From Apium graveolens (Eukaryota; Streptophyta; Magnoliopsida; Apiales; Apiaceae), in assembly GCF_009905375.1 (NCBI RefSeq), contig NC_133653.1, positions 92,553,671 to 92,617,670 of the forward strand: DNA of 64,000 bases, given 5' to 3'. The translations under genes and the position numbers were made by a program. Positions 12,553 to 25,124 of the stretch are shown here, in pieces (positions within the stretch are counted from its first letter, which is position 1; the number at the start of each line of letters is the position of its first letter). The notes under the pieces were generated by a model that ran no database searches, was not told where the DNA came from, and worked only from the letters and a program-made list of their open reading frames with translations.

Positions 12553-14001
12553 TGTTAGGGATAAAACACGCGCTAATAATACACGCAAGTATACGCGTTC
12601 GCAAGTAATATAGAATACTTCTAGTTCGTTCCCACAGAGACTCAGACTAATTATTGTTCAATTAAACTCACTCACCAATGTATGATTACTTCTCAATGTT
12701 AAGACACTGACACTTAGAATTTTTTGACTAAATATTAACTACAATTAACTACTAAAATTAACCACTTAATTAATACTTCGAATTACCAATATTAAAACAC
12801 TCATGAGATCACAACTTCATTACTACTTCCTTCAATAGTTATTGCTATTACCCTTAACATGCAACAGTGATGATATTAATCGAATAACATGAAACTGATA
12901 AAAGCCAACTTTCATTGTACTAATACCATTCTACCAAACATCCACAATTAAGATAGAAGTTGAATAGGCATCAATTATGTTGAGTCCCTATATGTCTACA
13001 GAAATTGACAACATAATGATTTAAGCACAAGTTATTTCTTTTGATTACAGAGGGCGAATAAAACGGTTAGACTTACCCACTAATCATGCAACATCATACA
13101 TGAACCTATGCTAGCATGGCAAGTTCTAAATCTCGAGATCCACCGTCGCTTCACAAGAGATTAACACCCTATCTTATATGTTCGCGACGCACATAAGACA
13201 AATAAGCACAACCAATACTAGATATCATACAATCATCATACACTAAGGTATTAAACCACTAACTAAAGAATTCCATAGTAAATCCGTTACAACCCCATGA
13301 TCACGATTAGCCCATGATAGCACTTATTGTCATCATGGGTTCATATGAAAACATGATAAATAAACACAAGAGAATAATAACTAAACTAATTATATTAAAC
13401 CAGAGTACGTCACAAGAGTATATAGGTTCAAAGCAAGAAAACTAGCATCCAATGTTACAATGAAATAAAGAATCACAAGAAAATATGCTTCATCTTCGTT
13501 GCGGTGTGCTAAAACGGTCTTCTTCCTTATCTCCTTCGCTCCTTGCTTAATACCAAGATCCAACCTTGTGAAAACGTCTCTAAATCTACTTATATAATAG
13601 TCCCATAAAACTCAGATTACATAGAAGTTGGAAGCCAAACAGAAGCAGAAGTCTAAAACAGATTATTATTTTTCCCGACCCTGCGCGGCCGCTCAGCATA
13701 GCTGAGCGGGCGCTCAGCTTTCTGCGCGGCCGCTCAGCATAGCTGAGCGGGCTCTCAGGACCCTACTGGAAAATTCCTGAGTTTGCTCCGTTTCTTCGCT
13801 GTAATCTGCCCCTTTCTTTCCTCTCGCAATGCTGAACACATGCCAAGGCTTATTCGTGATGATTACTCCTCCGAAATGCAACTATTACCCTGAAATGCAC
13901 AAACACTAGAAAAACGCATCAAATACACAAAATACTTGATTTCAAGACACCAATTTAAGCTATTTTAAGACGTTCTAAGTGGTATAAAATGCCACTTATC
14001 A
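12553..14001 (-). mobile_element. Athila 5' LTR
   Basis: 1449 bp, direct repeat of 2775-4196. On the minus strand it begins TGATAAGTGGC at 14001 and ends CCCTAACA at 12553. It carries one more GC-rich palindromic module (13680-13760) than the 3' LTR. The two copies differ at few positions, so insertion is much more recent than that of the surrounding copia element. Confidence 0.93.
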
Positions 14002-14008
14002 AGTCTCA

Positions 14009-17000
14009 CAACCTATCTCCCCCTATTTGATTGTTAAACCTAACAAATAAATTAAATAGAGAGGATAACTCAACTAACAACTAGAAAAAGTAAAGTACCA
14101 GGACTTGTAAATAATGATACTGGTTTTCTGGATCAAATACTGCATTTCCAGATTTTTTGAGTAACTGAAATGAAAGATGCTTATTCCTATAGCACTGAAC
14201 TGATCTTCAAGTATTTTCATCTTCATTTCCTTGGTTCTTCAAATCTCTTCCAGATAACACTTCTCAGTCTTGAAGTAATCATCATCAGCTTCTTTTGTAC
14301 AACAACATTTTCTGTTGAGAAGTGCATATATATCTTGCTTCCCCCTATCAGAATCAACAGCTTAAAGGAGATCACCTTCGTCTACCACCTCTCCCGTACA
14401 ATAGGATCCGCAGATAAGATATAATGGTACTCCCCTTTTAGAAAACAACTTCTCCCCTTATGAAGAATAGTGATGAACCAAACCACTTCTTCTGATTATT
14501 AGGAAATCACCTTGTGTTTTACCACCTCTCCCGTACAATAGGAGCCGTAGTTATAAACAACAATGGTGTGGTGTAGTGTACATGTGCTTTACCTTTTTCC
14601 TCCTCCCTGCTATTTCTCCCTCTTAGTTGGGGAGTCCTCCAAACTATTACTTAAGCTTTTATCTCCCACTTAGAGAAGGAATGTATACTATCGTCTAAAG
14701 GAGTTCTCATATTTCACTTGGTTGGAAAAGAAATAACAAGTCATAGTCTGATCAACCATGTCCCTTGAAATTCTGCAAAATGGCTTCACAGTTGATCATC
14801 CCGTTAACCAAAATTCCCAACTCCTTATACCTCCCAATTGTGAGATCACCAATTGTTAGCTCCCAACTTGCTAGGTCCCGGAGTATTCTAATCCAATCTG
14901 TAAATGTTAGGTCCCTAAGAGTTAGGTTCCAATCATAAACAGATTCGAGACCCGAAGTATCAAGAACCATGTCTAGGGATAGGGAATGGGATATGGTGTT
15001 TCTCTTTCATTCTCACTGTAAGTGTGTGATTCTGTTTCATGTACCTTACAAGTGTTTCACTCTTCTCTCCACTCGTGTTTATACTCATTCTCACAAGTGT
15101 ATCACTCCTCTTATAGCTCCAAAATCCATCTGTACCTGCAAGGAAAATCACTTTATCCATCCTTAAGGAGGTCACAGGTGGTGCAATGGGAGTTCGCAAA
15201 TCCCCATCCTTGTTAGACTCGTCAGATGAATCTGAGTCATAATCTACAAGTTGCTAGTTTCCCTTTTAGGATTTCAGATTTGAACTCTGGGAAGGTAAAC
15301 AATGATCCAAAGAATTTAGCATAAAGATCAAAGTTCCCTTCTAATGTCTGTGAAGATATTTGCTTGTGACTCATCAGGTAATATCTGAATCATTGTCAAC
15401 AAGTTTCCGATCTGCACCTATGTCAGATCCACTATCCGCATATGCATCCAGGGGATTTAAGCCTGAGGAGGTAGACACTGACCACTGTCATATGGCTATT
15501 GGATCAGTATCTTCTCCTAACACCTGTAAAGGAAATTGGTCCATTAAAGAACCTTGAACAATTGAATCTGACTGTAAAATGGTCGAAACTCTTGTTTCTG
15601 TCAACTCATCCTTTTTGTTTGTAACATTTACTTGTGCATCAAGAATTGCTTATGTTTGAGGTGATGACACTACATCCGATACCGTGGCCGACATACGGAT
15701 TTCAATAGACGCAACATGTTGAGAGGATGAATCTAGTAACTGTTTTTGTGCCTTTTCAGCCATTACATCTTTTTGAGAAGATGTATGGGGGCTAGCAGTT
15801 GTCTCTGTTTAAATACTACTCATCTTTGTAGGAGAGATAGCTTCTGGGTTGACTTCAGAACCTTCCTTATGTGGTGCACTAAGGCACTTTCTCCCTCACG
15901 CTCATCCATACTTCATTTTAGTGGTTGTCTTTACAGTCTGAGATAGAAGTTGTGGGTTTTCAACCTCATGACTATCAAATGAAAGAAGGCCATTGGAGGC
16001 TGAACCTGTATCACAGAACATATTGCAATGTAGAGATAAAATGCATTTAAGATCTATAATTAATGAAAATCATGCATTTAATATTTTGAGTGAAATGATG
16101 TGCAATAGTGATTTCACAAAGAATTTTAATGAAATAAGTGATCACCATTGTAAAAAGAAGTTTCATTTTTTCCTAAAACTGTTCGAGTGCACAAGTCTGT
16201 TTTTATGCCTAAAAAGATAAATGATTTGATAAGACACAGACTGATGACCTAGCAGTATTAAGAAGAGAAAGAAAGATTTTGTCTTTTATTATGAATGAGT
16301 TTTTGTAAAAGCATTGATCACTTAGGCTAAAGTCTAAGCAATTCTCATTCATGTTAAAAGCTCCATAATCTCCCTTTATAAGATTATATCAACAAAATTG
16401 TTTATTGATAAATAACCTTAATAAGAATGATTATGCTACTGATTTCAAATTGTAGTGAATCTGTCAGATATAACAACTCATACAAATTTACTAGAGCTTA
16501 AAATCTCACAATTATCTGCAACTAAATATTAACAATATATCATTGTCTGATACTTGTCAAGTACTTTAGATATCAATAATTGTATTGCATCCTATATTAA
16601 ATATTAAAATAAGATATCAATGAATTAAATACCAATTATCTATCAAAAGAAATCAGCATTCAATTTCATATATCATACAATTGTTAACTCCTAACAACTG
16701 TAGTATCTCAAACAATACTGGTTCGATAAATAAAGCAACATTAACCAACATTGTCTTGTTTGCAATCTTAGAAAATATTCTAAGTTCCATATACTTTGAT
16801 CCAATGAGTATTGCATCTATATCAAAGTGTTTATGAATTTGCAAATAAGTATAAAAATTATTTTAAGTGGACAACATATGGTTACTTTTACCATGGTTGT
16901 ACTTAAGAAAGATTTTTATAACTTTTGTATTAGTATAAGTGATTGAGGATAAACATTGATTACTTAGAGGAGTTCTAAGTAACGCCGCAAATACTAATAC

Positions 17001-17961
17001 TTCACAATTAGTTCATACTTAAAATCTTAACTGATATAAGTCAAAAATTAGCACACAACTAATCATGTTACAATCATGATTCTGATTTCAGTAAATTCTT
17101 GAGATGTAAACATTATTAAATTCATTAAAACCAAAATCTCATAATTAACTTATAACACTTAAGTTATAATCAATATACTAGATAACAATTGTTGACGGAT
17201 TTAGTTATAATCAATCATGCTTCTTATTTATTTTAAGTTAATTTGAATTATGGAGCAAATAAAATCATTGAATTGCTTCAATTTTCATAATCCAAACTAC
17301 CCAAAATAAATATTAAATAAATAAATACTAAATTTCTATGAGTTAGACACTAGCACTTAAATATTTATAATTATCTTTGAATAATCACCAATAGGATATA
17401 TGACTTATATACATGACAATCACTTTCTGGATAATTAGTAATTTTAGAAATACTCTCTAAGCACATAAAATATTGAGAGTTTTATACACATAACTTAGAA
17501 AATACTTCAACTTTCAATATTAGTGATTTTAGAAATAAGCATTGATTACTTAAAACAAAATTTTAAATAATATCACTAATACTATAAGTATCACAATTAT
17601 TCATACATGATACAAATAACTATGCTTCATATTATTTTAATATAATTTAAATTATGAGACTGATATAGAATAGAATTGTCTATAGTCATAATTTAAATCA
17701 ATTAAAATAATATTTAAACTTAATGCTATAATACTTAACTACCACAAATGTATCTGACATTATAATCACGATAATCAAGATAGTAGAACTAAGTACGAGG
17801 TACTGGATTACTGATAAATTCACAAGTCCTTTAAATATTGAAGATTTAATACTTGTGAACTTATGTGAAGAATTCCTTACAGATGAGATTTCTAACTAAT
17901 ATGCAATGAATGGTATCCCACACTTACAGACCAGTCTTGAAAATTAACCTTAACAAGTGAT
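14009..17961 (-). other. SIRE-like copia 3' internal region (post-RNase H), degenerate
   Basis: About 4 kb between the RNase H remnant and the left LTR. The minus-strand polypurine tract AAATAGGGGGAGATAGGTTG lies at 14009-14028, beside the LTR start. SIRE/Maximus elements often have an extra, sometimes env-like, frame here. Only fragments shorter than about 80 codons are open, so none is called. Short direct repeats (ACCACCTCTCCCGTACAATA at about 14381 and 14521) and imperfect long repeats at about 16270-17760 are present. Confidence 0.6.
16270..17760. repeat. Imperfect repeats with hairpins in copia 3' region
   Basis: Three degenerate segments beginning near 16300, 16930 and 17520 share phrases such as CATTGATTACTTA and TTCACAATTAGTTCATAC. 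The second and third contain long AT-rich inverted repeats (17226-17310 and 17630-17714), with arms of about 30 bases around the word AATTATG. Confidence 0.55.
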
Positions 17962-19250
17962 TTAATAAGTGTTTCTGCAAGTGACTCTTTGACTAAAGGA
18001 CGTGCTCTCTAAATAATGATACCTGGTGTGAAGGTGCCATATCATAGAGTGTTCCATAGAGTTGTTGGATTTGAAGTTGTTTCTTATCATACAAGAAATT
18101 AATCTTCTTCCACGAAGTTGACAACTTCTCGAGATGCTTCTCCTGTCACTTAAATTGACAGCTTCAAAGATGCTTCTCCTTTCTTTCTTACAACCTGCGT
18201 AATCTATATCTATATAGCCAAACATGTTAAGCATAATATCTTTAGGGTACTTTATTCCAAGAGTTGATAGTCCCTTAAGATATCTAATAATCTTATTAAT
18301 AGTTATAAGATTTGATTCTCTAGATCCACTTGAAACCTTACACTTTGGCATCTTGAGAACATTACATGTTGTCTATTTGCATTTTAGTAAAAGAGTGAGT
18401 TTGTCATACCTCTATAGCTTATCATTATACCTGAGTTGTATTGATCAAGCTTTAGTGGTTTCTGTTGGTAAGTAGTCTTGGCATGTTCAAGATTTTTCAA
18501 ATTTTGCATCTTCAAATGATCCTTAACTCACTTATATTGCCATCATTCTTTTAGTTTACTTGAGCTTATAAAATAAATATTCTTTTGGCATGCTTGTAGT
18601 AATTCCAAATAGAATTTCAACATTTCCAACATGCTCCTCCATACCTACTCTACAATTACTTAGCAAATAATATTGCACAAGTTTTTGTTAGTAGACCAAC
18701 ATATAACATTAACATTATATCATAACACATATAACTCAATATGTTTGTGCCTGAAGATAAAGAGAGTTATTAATATGACTATTCTACTATTTCATATTTA
18801 ACTACAACTTTAGTTAGAGTGCCATACCATGTCCTTGACGATTGCTTGAGTAGTATTCCAGTTCATACCAACCTGAAGTGAGCTTGTGAAGAAGAGATAT
18901 GCATAGTCCAATAGATCTGCAACTGCAAAGTTCATGAACTGTTGTGCATTGACTTCCTCCTTTGACTCACCAACCAGGAGTGCACTTGTACACACTTACC
19001 AGAGTCCAATTCCAGGTAGAATGTGCATCAGGTGCCTAATATGTCGTAATATTCTCAAGTCTCGTCACTGGTGCTTTCTGTCAGATATTGCTTCCAGATA
19101 ATAACCTAGCATCCAGTTTGGCCTTGTCCCTCGTAACAATGCCATTTTCATCCAGTATGCCTTCTGGTTATCCTTGTACCAATTATAATATTGCCATTTA
19201 GTTTGGATACCAGCTTCCCTACAATCTGCTTGCTGAATGATTGAGTTCAT
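17962..19250 (-). pseudogene. Copia reverse transcriptase / RNase H remnant
   Basis: The frame at 18351-17962 shows the Ty1/copia RNase H lead-in: IIRYLKGLSTLGIKYPKD followed by IDIDYAGCKKERRS. Upstream, 18995-18810 and 19250-19065 keep traces of RT (KEEVNAQQF; an alanine/arginine-rich stretch where ARLVAQGY is expected) but with many changes. No frame exceeds about 130 codons. It is part of the minus-strand SIRE-like element and is inactive. Confidence 0.75.
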
Positions 19251-21549
19251 CTTGCTTTACAATCACCCAATCAATCCGGATCTATTAGAGCTTTTGTAAC
19301 TTTCTTAGTTTCTTCTTCAGAAAGAAGACTAGAGAAATAATCATTCATACTCAGTAGCCCTGCTAATCATTACTCCACCATCTGGATCACTTAAGAACTA
19401 GACTCTGGGAATAATATTGACATCAAACCCTTTGTCTCAACATATAGGTTCTTTATTGTCCTCTTATTTCCAATGTGGTGTTGTGTCTGACTAGTTGATC
19501 CTTCTATTGCTCCCCCTAAGCGGTTGTTGGGATTCCTGAAAATCCTTACCCTTGCTGACTGGTTTCATTGAAATAATGAGTTGTAGATACTTCCATTCCA
19601 CTTCTTGGATATGAATCATCAATACCATCAATTTCACCTTTAATAGCTTGGAGCATGGAGTTGTTGAACTGTGCACTTAGACTTTCAATCATCTTTTGTT
19701 CATCAACCACAAATACCCTGTAGGTTGTAAACTCCACTTAGTAGCCATGAAGAATATCCTTACAAGTCTTAGATGCAAATGCCAAGATCTTCACATAAAT
19801 AAAAACATTTTATTGTTTGCTTTGTAGAACATTCTCTCCAAACACTTTCAGGTTATCCAGTGTTTGCTTCTATTGGCCATTGACTCATTAGTGGTCTTCA
19901 TGAATACACCTTGATCAAGGATTGATCTTACTTGTTGCAAACTGTTTTGACTGCTCCAGCCCTTTGGTATTTTGAAAGTCTTGATTAGCTTGATATTTCC
20001 CTTGTAGCTTTAATCAAGTTTCAGTTCTTCCTTTGTACCACTACATTCTGACACGGAGTTCCTAGTGCTGAATATGTCTCAGAATATTCCTGATGTTATA
20101 GATATTAATCAGAAATGTTTCTTGAATTCAGTCCCATTATCAGTCCACAAGATCATTTCTTTTACAGTTTCTTCCAGCTTGATCTTCTTTGATGTAATCA
20201 ATCACCATCTGTGATGTCTTGTCTTGAGAACGCACGAACAACAACTTTGTTTCATAAGAGTAGTCAACCACCATCACTAAGGTATATATTTTCTTTGATG
20301 TGATGTTGTCTTTGACTCCTCTTTCTGACATGCCTCACATTTATCATCTTCTGAATTCCAGATGAGGCATTCCTCTCACTAACCACTTTTCACAAAAGAG
20401 TTCCTTGAGTTGATGTTCAAGGGCGAGAGCTTCTAATGCCATAGCTAAACTTTTGTCAGATGAAGCTTACAGTAGAAACCATTGACTTCACTTTTCCTAA
20501 TAGTCTATCCACGGGCATATCTTTTCCTTACTCTAAGAAGAGCAAGCTTCTCAACCTTCCTGCTTCAAATGAGACACTAATCTTTCATTAAATTGAAACT
20601 TTGTCCTTTGATGAGAACTGTCTGATAAGAGGATTTGTGCCTTGATTCTCCAGCAAGGAAGTTGCTTCAACTGTTATCAGTGACTCCAATGATTAGTTGT
20701 TATCAGTGATAGCAATTTTTGAATCCATGATAACATCCCTTTTTCTTTATAGCCTGTCCCGTAGTGAAAATCTTTGCTGTCATCTCCAAAGATTACTGAC
20801 GGAATAGTTTTTGTTAATCACATTTGATTTTGAGGCTCTTTCTTTGATCATATGCCTTGAGTATGAATTACCAAGAATACATATAAATCAATTAACCTGT
20901 TATGTCCTGCACTTACAAATGGACTAACAGTTCTTGGTACCCAACTTATCAGTTTGGGTCCAGATGGATTAGAGTTATTATTACAAATAGAGATAACAAT
21001 AGCTGCAACCTTATCATGTTAATTCTCATCTTTGACTGACCATTTTCTCCATTTTACTACCCTTGACAGATTTGTCTCTAGGTTAGGGGAAAAATGGTTC
21101 CAACCTTACATAAGGAGGACTACAAGTCTTTTCCCTATTGTAATTCTTATTATTCTTTTTCTACAATTAATGCAAGTACTAAGAGATGCATTCATGGCAT
21201 AAAAATAAGCAAGCATTGTACTAAGAATACATGGCATTCATTCAGAAACATTACACATAAGAATTAAGCAAGACAAGCATGATATGGAACAAACATAATT
21301 AATAAATAAATCACTAATTCTATCTAATCCAATCCTGTTGATGTATCTCATCTAGATATCTCAATCCAATTGTAAACTAATATATCTTAACAAACAATTC
21401 AGATCAAATGAATAAATCACATTGTATTAGATAAGCAAAAACTAAGGTCTTAAGTTTTGAAAAACATATATCTCACTAAAACAATTAATCATGTTCAACA
21501 AATATTCAATCACATATTTAAGATCATCTAACGTAACATGCACAAGTTA
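19251..21549 (-). pseudogene. Copia integrase remnant and flanking pol
   Basis: Frame 20331-20140 matches the integrase core start: KKIYTLVMVVDYS followed by FVRSQDKTSQMVIDYIK. Just upstream, about 20500-20330, is the pre-integrase zinc region (LVRGMPHLEF and a KCEACQK-like segment with stops between). Between 19251 and 20139 and between 20560 and 21549 only very short frames remain, consistent with decayed pol and protease/gag sequence. Confidence 0.65.
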
Positions 21550-23126
21550 TGAAAGTGTTTGTCCTAAATCCAATCATGTATGATGAGTTAGGAAGAACTT
21601 TCTTGTATTCCTATTTGATTTCATTTTGAATTAATAAAAGACTTGTTATATTTTTATGGGCTTTATCTATTTAAAGTGTATTAAATAAGATGTTCCATAG
21701 TTTAGAGTAAATCTTCTAGAATTATAATGAGATTATAATAATGGGATCTAGAAGATGACAACTCTGGACTTCAACAGTTCCTGATCATAGGATAACTAAT
21801 CGGATGTTAGTGGATCCGCAAAGAATGGTACATACTATGCTTGCTCCCTTTAGGAGGATGTCTGTTCTCATAGGCATTTGTGTGGTGACACTATAGCTGG
21901 TATGTAGGTGCTTATTTGGGAATAAGTTCACTGAACATGACTTGATAAGTTGAACAACTAATGGAGATTACTCACGTGTCAATAGTTATTCACTGAGTGA
22001 TAGTTGTACAAATGTCCTTAGACTTGAGATCGTTAAAGGTATCTTATATATAAAGAACTGTGCTTTGGTTTAGTCCTTAGTCTCAAGGACATCCATTAGG
22101 TCTATTCTGGGCATAGGGATTTGTGTATAGAGATAGTTAACGTCAATAGAGGATCTACCCCTTCCAGTATAGGAAGAGAATATCCTATGTTATTCTTAGT
22201 ATGCGAGTTCTGGAATCTCTGGCCAGAGTGTATGAAATTAGAAAGGAGTTTCTAAATTTGCATTAATATGAACTTTGCATTATGAATAAGAAATCATATG
22301 ATTAAATTTGATAGGCTTGACACAAGATTCATGCCTTGTATTTAATCGGGATATTATAAGGGTAGAAGGAATTCATTGTACGGTAACTAGTCACTGACAG
22401 GTTCTTGATATTCTAAGCAGTGAATTCATATTATCCGGATAGTCGCGATATGTTGAGAAGCATCACTCACGATATAGAATAAATATAATTAATCAGTTAA
22501 TTATATTTAGTGAATTTTAATATTCATATAAATAATTAATAAAAGTTTATTATTATTTATTTCTACTACCGGCATAATATTGAACCTACAGGGTCACAAC
22601 ATAAAATAATATTTTCTTTGATGAAATAATGAGAGAGAGAATTATTTTCTAAATAGTTAAGAAAAGAAATAATGATTAAAATAGTTTTAATTATTATTAA
22701 AGCATTTTATGTAGATAAAATATGGGGGGTTAATATATATAAAGATATATTATAAAACCCTAGGAGAGCCCTATAAATAGAATGAGATGGATGGCTTATT
22801 TTTTCAACACACACAATTTTGGTTTTGTGAAAACCCAAGCCTCCATCTTCTTCTTCTCTCTCTCTCTCTCCCAAAAACTCCATTTTTATAAAAGCTTAGT
22901 TTTATAAAAAGGTTCATCGAAGCGAATCGTTCTTGGTGGATACCGGTAGAGTGCTTCACACACTGAGGAGCAACTGCTAGCACTCCAATTTTATAAAGCT
23001 TCGATTCACGAGGTATGATTTCGATTCCTCAGTTTTTCCCTTTTATACGTTTTTCTATATTTGCGGTATATGGTTTTTACGGAATAAATATTATTTCACG
23101 CTTCCGCTCATCCGTAAATTCCTTCA
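21550..23126 (+). mobile_element. Solo LTR (copia type) nested in SIRE-like element
   Basis: A 1577-bp unit starting TGAAAGTG and ending TTCCTTCA, flanked by identical 5-mers AGTTA (21545-21549 and 23127-23131). A TATAAATA box at about 22772 is followed by a transcript-leader-like segment with a (TC)n run (22855-22871), giving + orientation. No internal domain, primer-binding site or second LTR is present, so this is the product of LTR-LTR recombination. Confidence 0.88.
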
Positions 23127-23131
23127 AGTTA

Positions 23132-24215
23132 AACATCAATCCTAGTTACCAGAAAAATAATCTAGTGAACTAGTTCAGCATTATCTATGTGTGATGCTCT
23201 CATGCTTGTGCGAGTGTTAAACATTTAAATACTAAGATCTTATCAAGCATTGAATATTGAAAATAAAATATTGCAGTGGTTCAAGAAATTGAAACCTGAG
23301 ATATGTGAGTTGGACCATATTCATAGATTGCTGTGAAAGCAAGATATTCATGATTCTCGTCATCTGATCCATCCCAACTCTTTCCCGTGCAATATAAGTT
23401 TTGATTGGTTGCTTCCCTAAGAAAACATTCCACCTTTGTCTCAACTCTTCAACTGAATCCCTACTCATCCTTGTTCGTCAAACTTTTTGTTTTGTTGTAG
23501 CAAAACCCCTAATAGTTACTTGACATATATGTCTTGTCATAACTGTAGCTATCAAATCCTGTTTATGTCCCAACCTCAGTCTGTAACCACCTCTTGAACT
23601 GAATCTGTAAGAATCTCTGCTTCGGAATAAATAGGCTTGATCCTTGGATATAGCTTATATATTTCTTGTGAATCTGATGCGACTAAACTTCCCTGATAAG
23701 TGAAACACTGCCCTGATGTCAGTCCCTCAAGTACTTCTACCTGAGTTTCTTCCTGATTCAACAATCAGTAACTCTTATATTCTGTACAGAGGTTCCAACT
23801 TTATTGCATGTAACTGAGATGTTTGTTTGTCCCCACTATTCTCTCGGACCTCCACAATTCCTGCATGTATAATCTCATTGATTCCCGGATAAATATAGCA
23901 TTGGTACAAACCACTGTGTGATTGTATAATCTGGAATCATAGAGTTGTCTTAAAATCTCCGAGAAAAATTATACCCGTAGAAATTTCATTCATTCCCTGC
24001 GTCTGAAAACCCAGTGGTATCCTATGGAGTAACCATTTGAGGAATTCCATAATTTTTGTCTGCAGGTCTTGAAATTAGTTCCATTGGAGTAAGAAAACCA
24101 TTATCTATAATTTCCGTGTTCAGAAATTTTCCGTCTAGATAGCACATGGTCTTCGTTTTCTTCAAAAGATTAAAATTCACTTTAAAAACCCGGAGAAATC
24201 CCGAGTCTACCAATC
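23132..24215 (-). pseudogene. SIRE-like copia gag region, decayed
   Basis: Lies between the leader and pol, where gag should be. Frames at 23468-23232, 23764-23576 and 24213-24022 are open for only 60-80 codons, and I cannot match them firmly to the gag family. The assignment rests on position. Confidence 0.4.
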
Positions 24216-25124
24216 ATTTGAGTACCCTTAATTTAATAATTAAGATAAATTTAAATTTCCAATATTTTAAATTTTCTTGAAAAATAAATTAATCAAAAAT
24301 AAATATTTACGTAAAATCTAATTTTCAAGAATTTCGAATTTTCTTAAAAATTAAATAAAATGTAATTATTATTTAAGAAAAAATTAACTTTAAGAATTTT
24401 AAATTTTATGGAAAAATAAATAACTCATAAAATAAAATTAGGGGTTACAGAAATTGGTCAAGTGTTGAGTGGCGACCAGGAAGGATGTACAGGGTGAACT
24501 TGGTTTTTATTTTAAACAAACTCCCTGTGGCGATCAAACAGTATTGTGCGCCGTCTTTTGCAAACCGTGTGTGGCGACTAGAGTAATAACTAATTGCAAT
24601 ACAAATCGCCATAGAGAAGTTGTACGGCGACTACATGACACTGCAACAGGCGATTAGGAGTGTTGTTTGCTCACGCTGACAGATCTGTTTATTTGCATAA
24701 CCCCGCGCGTGACTGTCACAAGTAGGACACTGCAATTCAAATCCAAGTGCGTGCATTTAACAATCCTCCAGGTTAACTGCCAGGCGAGTGTGTATTGGTT
24801 TTGCACCAAATGTGATTGCCGAGACAAAATTGGTAGCAAAAATAATTCTGAAAAACTGAAAGAAAAATACACCCGAAAGAAATAAAAATAAATTTAAATT
24901 AAAAACTTTTATTTACTAAAATTTAAATAGTAAATTAATTTAGTTATATTTGTAAAATAAATTTATTTAAATTAAGTTCATAATAAACTTATTTAAATTA
25001 AATTTATAAAATAAATTTTCTAAATTAAATTTACCAAATAAATTTATGTAAATGAAAAATTAATAAAATAAATTATTTTTAAGGATCCTGATTTGTGTAT
25101 CAATCAGTCTGCTCTAATACCAAT
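24216..25124 (-). other. SIRE-like leader, inner unit
   Basis: AT-rich leader between the primer-binding site and the gag region; 24367-25124 is repeated at 1-763. It contains several TGGCGAC(C/T) words (for example 24472, 24571) that recur in the LTR tandem array. No supported coding sequence. Confidence 0.65.
25111..25123 (-). promoter_or_regulatory. SIRE-like primer-binding site (tRNA-iMet)
   Basis: Minus strand TTGGTATTAGAGC directly inside the LTR end (25125). It differs by one base from the usual initiator-Met primer site (TGGTATCAGAGC). Confidence 0.85.

Larger units (their letters stand above)
2775..14001 (-). mobile_element. Athila-lineage Ty3/gypsy retrotransposon, complete but inactivated
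   Basis: The element is 11.2 kb and runs right to left: 5' LTR 12553-14001, primer-binding site 12529-12546, gag 12280-10719, protease/RT/RNase H/integrase 10548-7060, a third reading frame 6555-5403, polypurine tract beside 4196, and 3' LTR 2775-4196. LTR ends are TG and CA. The flanking 5-mers are AATCT (2770-2774) and AGTCT (14002-14006). The uninterrupted LTR copy reads AGTCT at 27149-27153, so the left 5-mer has one later mutation. Integrase and RT motifs and the TGGCGCC primer-binding site indicate Athila. It inserted into the left SIRE-like LTR. Confidence 0.93.

Noticed and set aside
14752..15216. Env-like gene in the copia post-RNase H region
   Set aside because: Only overlapping short frames on both strands are open, with no membrane segment or conserved motif.
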